A stretch of DNA of 27,729 nucleotides, taken from positions 1 to 27,729 of the IMG/VR virus record IMGVR_UViG_3300002231_000204; one strand, 5' to 3'. Below the pieces are notes generated by a model. The model worked only from the letters and a program-made list of their open reading frames with translations. It had not been told where the DNA came from and made no database searches. The DNA comes from a virus. This document shows, piece after piece, positions 22,925 to 27,729 of the stretch. The position numbers and the translations under genes were made by a program. Every line of letters begins with the position of its first letter. Positions within the stretch are counted from its first letter, which is position 1.

Positions 22925-23019
22925 TTCTTAACATCCTGACTAGCTCCGCATCTCTGGCAGTTGCCGTTTGCATCTAGGGCTGTTTGTAGTCCGCATTTAA
23001 TACACTTTACCCACTTCAT
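22921..23019 (-). CDS. Mini zinc-ribbon protein (32 residues)
   Basis: The whole product is a four-Cys knuckle: MKWVKCIKCGLQTALD then NGNCQRCGASQDVKK, with two CxxC pairs 15 residues apart. It overlaps both neighbours by stop/start (GTATGA and AAATGA), which strongly supports it despite its size. It probably binds zinc; its partner is unknown. Confidence 0.6.
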   Translation of the reverse strand: MKWVKCIKCGLQTALDANGNCQRCGASQDVKK

Positions 23020-23195
23020 ACGCAAGCCTTCACTTTCTTTCTATTTATATCATGCTCTATAATAGAGCCAACATGGAATTTATTACAGCTACGGCACATA
23101 TATACAACATACGTGTCTTGCCTTTTATGGTTTAACTGCTGGCAATCCCATTTGGCATGCCGATAACTCATATATTTCTTTTTAATGCACATCAT
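23016..23195 (-). CDS. Small Cys/His protein (59 residues)
   Basis: I start at ATG 23195, which overlaps the TGA of the upstream gene (GATGATG), rather than at the longer in-frame start at 23237. The product (MMCIKKKYMSYRHAKWDCQQ, YVVYMCRSCNKFHVGSI) has the CxxCxxxH pattern (CRSCNKFH) of small phage zinc-finger proteins, with basic N- and C-termini. It is a middle member of a coupled chain of tiny Cys-rich genes. Confidence 0.6.
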   Translation of the reverse strand: MMCIKKKYMSYRHAKWDCQQLNHKRQDTYVVYMCRSCNKFHVGSIIEHDINRKKVKACV

Positions 23196-23362
23196 CCCTC
23201 CCCGTTTAATAAATCTAGTTCTCTCACCGACAGGCAAAATTCACAAACCCAGTCAAATTCTGATTCTACATCTAACAAAGGCAACTCTGCCTTAGTAATT
23301 GGCGTACAATCAAAATCTAAATCTATTAGCCTATCACATCTATAACATTTTATTACTGACAC
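23192..23362 (-). CDS. Small zinc-ribbon protein (56 residues), GTG start
   Basis: The GTG start at 23362 overlaps the upstream TAG (TAGTG), and the stop overlaps the next ATG. The product has CYRCDRLIDLD and CEFCLSVRELD pairs 31 residues apart with an acidic bridge, so it is a likely four-Cys zinc protein. Overlapping junctions at both ends make the start choice firm. Confidence 0.6.
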   Translation of the reverse strand: MSVIKCYRCDRLIDLDFDCTPITKAELPLLDVESEFDWVCEFCLSVRELDLLNGEG

Positions 23363-23673
23363 TATTTGTTCAACCTCTCTTTTATAAGTTTAAGTAGTTC
23401 TTTGTCTTCAAGTATGTCCGCCATTAGCTTTGCTTTAGCATGTTTAGAGAGCTTCTCTCTCGCTATATCTATAAGATTATAGGATTTAACAAATAGCTTA
23501 AGGTGTTGATGGAAAAGTTGTTCGCAGTAGTCGTTCTCCATATCAGATGCGAGCTTTAACATTTGTTCATCACTGATATTATCTATTATTTTAGGGCTTA
23601 CATTTGGAAAATTGTATTTAATATCGTCTCTATGTAAAGATGTGATTTTAAAAAATTCTTGCTTGTGTGACAT
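23362..23673 (-). CDS. Unknown helical protein (103 residues)
   Basis: The product is almost wholly helical and charged (FPNVSPKIIDNISDEQMLKL, REKLSKHAKAKLMADILEDK) with no recognised motif, signal or membrane segment. It opens the chain of overlapping small Cys-rich genes (its TAG overlaps the next GTG). Confidence 0.65.
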   Translation of the reverse strand: MSHKQEFFKITSLHRDDIKYNFPNVSPKIIDNISDEQMLKLASDMENDYCEQLFHQHLKLFVKSYNLIDIAREKLSKHAKAKLMADILEDKELLKLIKERLNK

Positions 23674-23679
23674 TCTTTA

Positions 23680-23874
23680 TTACCCTTTATTTTTTTCTAT
23701 TTTTTCATTACATATAGCACAGCAATAACGACCTTTTGGAAACGGTCTCCCCGATTCAGCATTTACTTCGTCTGAATCGTCAACTGGGTAGCGGTCAACA
23801 AATCGACCAGAACTAAGCTTTGTATCGTTACCACATTCAACGCACATATTTTTATAGTCTTTTTCTTTTTCCAT
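23680..23874 (-). CDS. Small four-Cys zinc protein (64 residues)
   Basis: I place the start at ATG 23874, eight bases after AAAGGAGA, rather than at the longer in-frame start at 23964. The product has CVECGNDTKLSSG and CCAICNEKIEK pairs about 30 residues apart, a treble-clef-like spacing, with an acidic middle (DDSDEVNAE). No family is named with confidence. Confidence 0.65.
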   Translation of the reverse strand: MEKEKDYKNMCVECGNDTKLSSGRFVDRYPVDDSDEVNAESGRPFPKGRYCCAICNEKIEKNKG

Positions 23875-23885
23875 TTTATTCTCCT

Positions 23886-24005
23886 TTATTGCCAGCTGCC
23901 CAATAGTAGCAAGCTGATTGTTAAAATTATAGCCCCGATTGTAAGTGATAGCAGATGCCACCACTTATCGGTTGTTGGTTTTGGTTGGTATGGTTTGTTA
24001 TCCAT
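23886..24005 (-). CDS. Small membrane protein (39 residues)
   Basis: A short polar N-terminus (MDNKPYQPKPTTDKWW) is followed by a single hydrophobic helix (LLSLTIGAIILTISLLLLG). The stop (TAA 23886) runs into the RBS of the next gene. ATG 24005 has only a modest upstream site (GGTAACGGG). It is supported by its fit between neighbours and its clear membrane segment. Confidence 0.5.
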   Translation of the reverse strand: MDNKPYQPKPTTDKWWHLLSLTIGAIILTISLLLLGSWQ

Positions 24006-24024
24006 CCCGTTACCTCACTTTCTG

Positions 24025-24237
24025 TTATTTTATGGTGTACCTTGCGATCTCTCCTTGTTTATTCTCACAATAGTGGAATTCCGTTATTTCTGATATATCA
24101 ATGTATACAGTTGAATCAAAATGTCTGCGAATCGTTTCGTCCCTTTTTCGAGGTCTGTTTATTTCCAGTCTGTTTTTATACATTGTCATTTTTGCCTCAA
24201 AGCCTAAATCTATCAAATTTATTAGTTTTGTATCCAT
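24025..24237 (-). CDS. Unknown small protein (70 residues)
   Basis: The 70-residue product is basic in the middle (MTMYKNRLEINRPRKRDETI) with a beta-rich end (STVYIDISEITEFHYCENKQ). No known motif is seen. The RBS AGAAGGAAG stands at good distance from ATG 24237, and the gene follows ardA closely in the leftward early operon. Confidence 0.6.
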   Translation of the reverse strand: MDTKLINLIDLGFEAKMTMYKNRLEINRPRKRDETIRRHFDSTVYIDISEITEFHYCENKQGEIARYTIK

Positions 24238-24300
24238 TCCACTTCCTTCTTTCTATCGGGCGGATATTATCCGCCCTGTTGGTTGGTTTCTAGTTTAAAA

Positions 24301-24918
24301 TTAAAACTGTCTGAAATAATGTCCTTTGCTTGTGCTATAATCGTACATAATATCGCGTGCAGTTGATTCCCAGTCAATATGTATATAGTGCGGTAAATTT
24401 GTTGGTATATCCCCGCAACTTTCTAGCAATTCTTGAACAAAGTCCTCGTCTGAATTGTATTCTCCGTTATACGCCTCCTCAATATCAGCTAAATTTATAC
24501 CACAATCCAAGCCTGCCTCAAAAACCTCAACACCATAGTAAGAATCTTCAACTATTTTTTTATATTCAAAAAATTCAGCGTCTATGTCATATTCTCCGAC
24601 ATATCCACTTGGAATATTTTCATAATAGCAAACGATATACTCCTCCCTTGTTTCGCCATCATTTAGCTTCTCTGTTACTTTATCGAGCCAGTTTTTAATT
24701 TCCTCTTGTAGTTCGTTATAGCTATCAATTAAATCTAAATCGAATCGTTCCGTTATCAGTCTGCCGTTGTTATAGTCGGCTAAACTATGGAAAGATATTT
24801 CGAAGCCATTTGTTTTCGTTTCCTTTGGGGCTTCTACTTTTTGTCCGAAATGTTCTTTTATATAATTTCCCTTGTCTGCTCCTGTCAGGAGTACGTTGTT
24901 TCCTTCTCGTTTTAACAT
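24301..24918 (-). CDS. ardA: ArdA-like antirestriction protein
   Basis: The 205-residue acidic protein matches the ArdA layout: HSLADYNNGRLITERFDLDL at the start of the first domain, EYIVCYYENIPSGYVGEYDI in the middle, EEAYNGEYNSDEDFVQELLE in the third domain, and the C-terminal YIHIDWESTARDIMYDY ending FRQF. ArdA dimers mimic B-form DNA and inhibit type I restriction enzymes; the many Asp/Glu residues here fit. Being early in the leftward operon suits a protein needed soon after DNA entry. An N-terminal extension of about 40 residues (MLKREGNNVLLTGADKGN) precedes the core. Confidence 0.88.
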   Translation of the reverse strand: MLKREGNNVLLTGADKGNYIKEHFGQKVEAPKETKTNGFEISFHSLADYNNGRLITERFDLDLIDSYNELQEEIKNWLDKVTEKLNDGETREEYIVCYYENIPSGYVGEYDIDAEFFEYKKIVEDSYYGVEVFEAGLDCGINLADIEEAYNGEYNSDEDFVQELLESCGDIPTNLPHYIHIDWESTARDIMYDYSTSKGHYFRQF

Positions 24919-24971
24919 GGTCTTTCCTTCTTTCTTAGTTTATTTATTAGCTTTACTTTTAGTATAATAAT

Positions 24972-25316
24972 TTAAAATATTTTTCCTTGTTCTGTAAAGT
25001 CATATTCGTTTGCTTCAATTTCTTCTATAATTGTCTCGTCTTTGTACCAATATTCTAACTTGTCGTTGTAAATCTTTATGCAAAAATGCTCTATCTCTTC
25101 GATTAAATCTTGAAAAGTTGTGTATTTTGTAGGTTTTTCCATAAAACTAGCAATAGGTTTGTGTAGCCAATACTCAAGATTCTCTTCTGTCTCCTTTAAT
25201 TCGTCACTATAATTAATATTGATATACTTCCAAAGCCTTACGCCTTCCAAGTTTTCTATATTTTCATTGTTAAACTCAATAGATACGGTCTCCCCTCTAT
25301 CACCAAAGCGGTAGTT
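24972..25316 (-). CDS. Downstream piece of a split early gene (TA-like/phage unknown)
   Basis: The frame runs from NYRFGDRGETVSIEFNNEN to EANEYDFTEQGKIF. Its internal ATG at 25250 (MEGVRLWKY) lacks a ribosome binding site. It continues the ORF starting at 25479 if one base is removed from the A run at 25315-25320, giving 168 residues in all. The combined product is of a family I associate with phage and plasmid proteins of the form 'KTYKLNELPGETRQKVINNFR ... GDRGE', some of which are labelled antitoxin; function is not established. Confidence 0.55.
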   Translation of the reverse strand, partial: NYRFGDRGETVSIEFNNENIENLEGVRLWKYININYSDELKETEENLEYWLHKPIASFMEKPTKYTTFQDLIEEIEHFCIKIYNDKLEYWYKDETIIEEIEANEYDFTEQGKIF

Positions 25317-25479
25317 TTTTAGTAGTAAAATTAAAGATTTTACATAATTGTTTTAAATCGCTTACAATCTCATCACCTTGATGAAAATAATCGTCATAAC
25401 GAAAATTGTTAATAACCTTTTGTCTTGTTTCGCCTGGTAACTCATTCAGTTTATAAGTTTTAACTTCTTTAATTAACAT
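25300..25479 (-). CDS. Upstream piece of the split early gene
   Basis: ATG 25479 is preceded by AAAGGATTTAAG, the same leader as the gene at 25935. The 59-residue frame reads MLIKEVKTYKLNELPGETRQ and stops at TGA 25300, after LPLW. One base too many in the run of six As (25315-25320 on the plus strand) explains the break. The intact form would join to 24972-25316. Confidence 0.55.
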   Translation of the reverse strand: MLIKEVKTYKLNELPGETRQKVINNFRYDDYFHQGDEIVSDLKQLCKIFNFTTKKLPLW

Positions 25480-25524
25480 CTTAAATCCTTTGTTTAGTGT
25501 TTTTAACCTGATTATCTTGTATAC

Positions 25525-25935
25525 TCATATATTCCGTATGCATACCCCAGAACCACCACGCCAAGCAATACCATTTTCCATAGATTCCCACGATTTCCAA
25601 CTATTTTCGCAATTATCGTTATAATGTCTATTATATCTTAATGAATTCCGAGAAAGAATTGAACCGCCTTCAAATAAAGATAGAAGCATTCTAAATGCCT
25701 TTTTTGGCAAATCATAGGGTTCGTCATACGTTATTATATAGGTTATATTTTTATCTTTATCAAAGCAAGTAATAAAATAGAATATTTCATTGTCAACCTT
25801 TATCATGTCGCAATCATCCCACATGTCAATAGAACATTGTTCTATGTCCTCTTCGGTTATGTCAAATCGTTCTGTTAAATATTCAGACTCACCATAAATT
25901 AGTTCTGATTCGCTGTAAATTTGTAATTTTAACAT
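25525..25935 (-). CDS. Unknown acidic early protein (136 residues)
   Basis: I start at ATG 25935, six bases after AAAGGAT, rather than at the longer in-frame start at 25983. The acidic N-terminal half (ESEYLTERFDITEEDIEQCS) shares the 'LTERFD' element of ArdA's first domain (LITERFDLDL), hinting at a distant relationship or similar DNA-mimic acidity. The second half (DEPYDLPKKAFRMLLSLFEG, SWKSWESMENGIAW) is unlike anything I know. It is the first gene of the leftward early operon. Confidence 0.6.
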   Translation of the reverse strand: MLKLQIYSESELIYGESEYLTERFDITEEDIEQCSIDMWDDCDMIKVDNEIFYFITCFDKDKNITYIITYDEPYDLPKKAFRMLLSLFEGGSILSRNSLRYNRHYNDNCENSWKSWESMENGIAWRGGSGVCIRNI

Positions 25936-26001
25936 CTTAAATCCTTTGTTAAAGTTATTGTTATGATATACTCTATTAAGCATATCGACCTTTCAATAGT
26001 A

Positions 26002-26030
26002 AACTTAACCGTTCAACTTAATATTGTCAA
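26002..26030 (-). promoter_or_regulatory. Possible leftward early promoter
   Basis: TTGACA (26025-26030) with a 17-base spacer leads to TAAGTT (26002-26007), a weak -10, but the GGT before it and CTTGACA match the flanks of the other leftward promoters. It lies about 65 bases before the first leftward gene. Confidence 0.35.
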
Positions 26031-26226
26031 GGTTTTTTTTAGTTATTTGAAAGATTTATTTTTTCTAAAGGGCTATATTTTTAGGTATGCTATAACATAG
26101 GTTATAGTATTTAAATGCCGTAGTGAGCCTTAAAATGCTTTGTTTTTTAGGTTTTATCATGTTTTTACATGTTTTTAGTAAAAACAGCAAATCTATTGCG
26201 TTTTCAACCGTTGTTTTAGATGTAGA

Positions 26227-26255
26227 TTGACAAAAATACGTTTATTTACTATAAT
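26227..26255 (+). promoter_or_regulatory. Perfect rightward sigma70-type promoter
   Basis: TTGACA (26227-26232), a 17-base spacer and TATAAT (26250-26255). It should start near 26262, leaving a leader of about 195 bases before the regulator gene at 26456. Confidence 0.75.
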
Positions 26256-26329
26256 AGTGAAAATAAATGATTTATTTTACTTTAAGTTAACATAATATGA
26301 GAAGATTTTTAGTGAATATTTAATACTAT

Positions 26330-26410
26330 AAGTGTAAGTAAAATTTTTAAAAAATCAATTTTATTTTTAAGTTATAAAATTGATTTTCATTTTATATTTT
26401 ACTTACACTT
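26330..26410. repeat. Nested long inverted repeat in the regulator leader
   Basis: The outer arms 26330-26344 and 26396-26410 are perfect over 15 bp (AAGTGTAAGTAAAAT and its complement). The inner arms 26351-26364 and 26374-26387 are perfect over 14 bp (AAAATCAATTTTAT). The structure is AT-only in the middle with a 9-base loop. It could be an operator, an origin element or an RNA hairpin in the leader. Confidence 0.75.
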
Positions 26411-26455
26411 TAAAGATTGCCATAACTATACTTTTTTTTGAAAGACTATAAATAT

Positions 26456-26869
26456 ATGAATCATAGATTTAAATCAGCATGTAGGAGATACTTGACCGAT
26501 GACATGAATAGATTATTGACATACGAGCAGAAGGTTGAAATGGTAAACTTTATTGCTAAACAGCAAAGAGATGATAATAGGTATAATGGATTAACTTGTA
26601 AGAAGCTAGTTGAGAATGAGGGTATTGCTGATTATAGTGGTATAGGTGAGACACTGGATAGTTTGCCGTTAAGTGATAGGCAGCGGAATATAGCCCGGTA
26701 TAAATACCAAAGGTATACAATACCAGAGATCAGCCAATTATTATATATATCAGAGGCAACAGTAAGTAGGGAGATTGCTAATATCAAGCATATTATAGAT
26801 GACAATAGAGAGATGTTAGAGCCTGAATATGATGTATGGAGTAAGAAGACGACGAGCTATAATGAATAA
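26456..26869 (+). CDS. Sigma-region-4-like HTH regulator
   Basis: The C-terminal half has the pattern of sigma70 region 4 / LuxR-type HTH: SLPLSDRQRNIARYKYQRYT then IPEISQLLYISEATVSREIA and NIKHIID. The N-terminal half (HRFKSACRRYLTDDMNRLLT, EQKVEMVNFIAKQQRDDNRY) is helical and basic. A phage protein of this type can redirect host RNA polymerase to late genes. I start at ATG 26456 instead of TTG 26438. No strong ribosome binding site precedes either. It heads the rightward operon, under the promoter at 26227. Confidence 0.7.
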   Translation: MNHRFKSACRRYLTDDMNRLLTYEQKVEMVNFIAKQQRDDNRYNGLTCKKLVENEGIADYSGIGETLDSLPLSDRQRNIARYKYQRYTIPEISQLLYISEATVSREIANIKHIIDDNREMLEPEYDVWSKKTTSYNE

Positions 26870-26996
26870 ATGGCAGGATATACACCAAACAGGCGATAGG
26901 GGCAACGGAGGGAGAAAAGTGTACCGCACCTTACGTATATATAGTACCTACCCTTATAACTCCCATCAACTTAACCTAATTTATAATGAGGACTAA
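26862..26996 (+). CDS. Possible small basic protein (44 residues)
   Basis: ATG 26862 overlaps the regulator's stop. The frame reads MNKWQDIHQTGDRGNGGRKV and YRTLRIYSTYPYNSHQLNLI and ends at TAA 26994. It fills the gap to the next gene, but composition and lack of homologues in memory leave it uncertain. Confidence 0.35.
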   Translation: MNKWQDIHQTGDRGNGGRKVYRTLRIYSTYPYNSHQLNLIYNED

Positions 26997-27003
26997 TTTA
27001 GAT

Positions 27004-27120
27004 ATGATTGATATTGACGTGTGTTATATAGATTTAGGTAGAGGCTCTAATGTCCCTATGTGGTGTCATATAGAGCGTTTACGTGCTGTTATGGTATGTG
27101 ATGGACAGAATAGCTTATGA
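27004..27120 (+). CDS. Small unknown protein (38 residues)
   Basis: ATG 27004 follows ATGAGGAC at suitable distance. The frame reads MIDIDVCYIDLGRGSNVPMW then CHIERLRAVMVCDGQ, and its stop overlaps the ATG of the next gene (ATGA). It is supported mainly by this coupling. Confidence 0.45.
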   Translation: MIDIDVCYIDLGRGSNVPMWCHIERLRAVMVCDGQNSL

Positions 27121-27323
27121 TATTTAAAGATAGCTATTACAAGGTCACTTCAATAAGTAAGGCCCATACTTATTATTGTTACAAGCTTAAGGACTGGATG
27201 GGTTCTGTTGAGTTTAGAAATATTAGCGAAGCCGATAGGCAGGCTTATCGGGATGCTTTTTTATTTTTCACTGAAGGTCCAGGTTCTTTATCTTTCGATT
27301 ACGTAAGTCAGGATAGTTTATGA
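27117..27323 (+). CDS. Unknown small protein (68 residues)
   Basis: The product is rich in aromatic residues (SYYKVTSISKAHTYYCYKLK, FLFFTEGPGSLSFDY) and has no known motif. Its start overlaps the previous stop, and its stop overlaps a 14-codon ATG frame (27320-27364), which in turn overlaps the next gene. The whole string is coupled. Confidence 0.55.
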   Translation: MIFKDSYYKVTSISKAHTYYCYKLKDWMGSVEFRNISEADRQAYRDAFLFFTEGPGSLSFDYVSQDSL

Positions 27324-27360
27324 GGCATTCAGTACAAATTAAGCTATTGGGTGGTGTAGA

Positions 27361-27537
27361 ATGAGTGGAAGTAGGTTAGAGAAGACGTTGACAGAGTTAT
27401 TTGATGCTTTTGAGGAGTTATATGGTACTAAGGTAGTGGTGGATGTTACTTTTGATGTATATGTAGATGATGGTGGTAGGGATAAGTTATCGAGTTCAAC
27501 TATAGAGGATTTTTTAGGTAAAGATGGCAATAAGTAG
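27361..27537 (+). CDS. Small acidic protein (58 residues)
   Basis: ATG 27361 overlaps an upstream TGA (ATGA). The frame reads MSGSRLEKTLTELFDAFEEL, KVVVDVTFDVYVDDGGRDKL and ends at TAG 27535. A helix followed by an acidic beta segment is visible. No family is recognised. Confidence 0.5.
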   Translation: MSGSRLEKTLTELFDAFEELYGTKVVVDVTFDVYVDDGGRDKLSSSTIEDFLGKDGNK

Positions 27538-27729
27538 AGAGACGAAGGACCACATGAAGTGGTTAAAGCAGAAGAGTAAAGATGCTCGGGTACGTCAGGA
27601 CAAGGTGTGTCGTGAGTATTATCGTATGGTTAAGGACAAGCCTGAAGAGGTAGTTTTAGATGAGTTAATGGAGCGTTTTGATGTTAAGTCGCCTAAGACT
27701 ATCCGTAAGTGGTTACAGAAGCGTAGTGG
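27524..27729 (+). CDS. HTH protein, possibly terminase small subunit (3' truncated)
   Basis: ATG 27524 overlaps the end of the preceding gene by 14 bases, and the frame runs off the window. The visible part is basic and helical: MAISRETKDHMKWLKQKSKD, REYYRMVKDKPEEVVLDELM and an HTH-like KSPKTIRKWLQKRSG. Such a protein at the start of a phage late module is often a small terminase subunit, but the fragment is too short to be sure. Confidence 0.5.
   Translation, partial: MAISRETKDHMKWLKQKSKDARVRQDKVCREYYRMVKDKPEEVVLDELMERFDVKSPKTIRKWLQKRS

Larger units (their letters stand above)
25984..26455. promoter_or_regulatory. Divergent AT-rich regulatory region
   Basis: These 470 bases separate leftward early genes from the rightward regulator and hold no coding frame I trust. 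They contain a weak leftward promoter, a perfect rightward promoter (26227-26255), palindromes overlapping its -10 and start (ACTATAATAGT; AAAATAAA-TGA-TTTATTTT at 26260-26278) and a long inverted repeat (26330-26410). The region could also serve as a replication origin, which the sequence does not prove. Confidence 0.55.

Noticed and set aside
24101-24698. Plus-strand frames opposite ardA and its neighbours
   Set aside because: Low-complexity shadow frames with no RBS, opposite a clear ArdA reading.
25984-26226. Integrase attachment site or prophage boundary
   Set aside because: No integrase, tRNA gene or direct-repeat pair is visible here.

Overview
The window is a 27.7 kb piece of an AT-rich genome of a tailed dsDNA bacteriophage. 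Hallmarks are a DnaB-type replicative helicase, a Sak4-like recombination ATPase, SSB, a RuvC-like resolvase, a DNA methyltransferase, ArdA antirestriction, a peptidase M15-like endolysin, holin-like membrane proteins and a block of tail-fibre/tailspike-like proteins. I see no integrase, attachment site or bacterial housekeeping gene, so nothing points to a prophage. The host is probably Gram-negative: one phage protein looks like a small outer-membrane barrel, and several carry Sec signal peptides. The Asp/Thr/Ser-rich fibre proteins hint at an FCB-type host, but that is only an impression.

Layout. (1) 1-11633, rightward: the 3' end of a virion or polyvalent protein, a coiled-coil/TM protein, then a host-recognition cassette. 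The cassette holds a very large fibre protein with two related beta-propellers split by a frame break, a DNRLRE-type protein, a parallel beta-helix tailspike and an Ig-like adhesin. Endolysin, small unknowns and a DEDD-type exonuclease follow. (2) 11634-11966: non-coding, with a tRNA-like fold on top of a long RNA stem. (3) 11967-12994, rightward: holin-like protein, DUF2829/Tad2 protein, secreted barrel-like protein, then a terminator. (4) 13050-13320: convergent intergenic region. (5) 13321-25983, leftward: early/replication genes, with ArdA and small proteins first, then a string of tiny translationally coupled zinc-ribbon proteins, HTH regulators, recombination and SSB genes, hexapeptide-repeat proteins, YopX, a PAPS-reductase-like protein, RuvC, the methyltransferase and the helicase. 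(6) 25984-26455: regulatory region with a perfect sigma70-type promoter, operator-like palindromes and an 80-nt inverted repeat. (7) 26456-27729, rightward: a sigma-region-4-like regulator, coupled small genes and an HTH protein that runs off the end and may begin the packaging module.

The most striking global observation is a set of six frame breaks in five genes (around 4206, 10567, 19565, 22039, 22093 and 25317). Every one is repaired by removing a single base or by a +1 ribosomal shift. In several cases the repaired reading regains a Shine-Dalgarno, an overlapping stop/start or a protein motif. Either the assembly has insertion-biased errors or this phage uses or tolerates +1 frameshifting; the sequence alone cannot decide. 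Other leads are the tRNA-like RNA, a candidate small RNA at about 21747-21822, the duplicated hexapeptide-repeat locus, a 26-bp repeat flanking the PAPS-reductase-like gene, and the secreted tail cassette.
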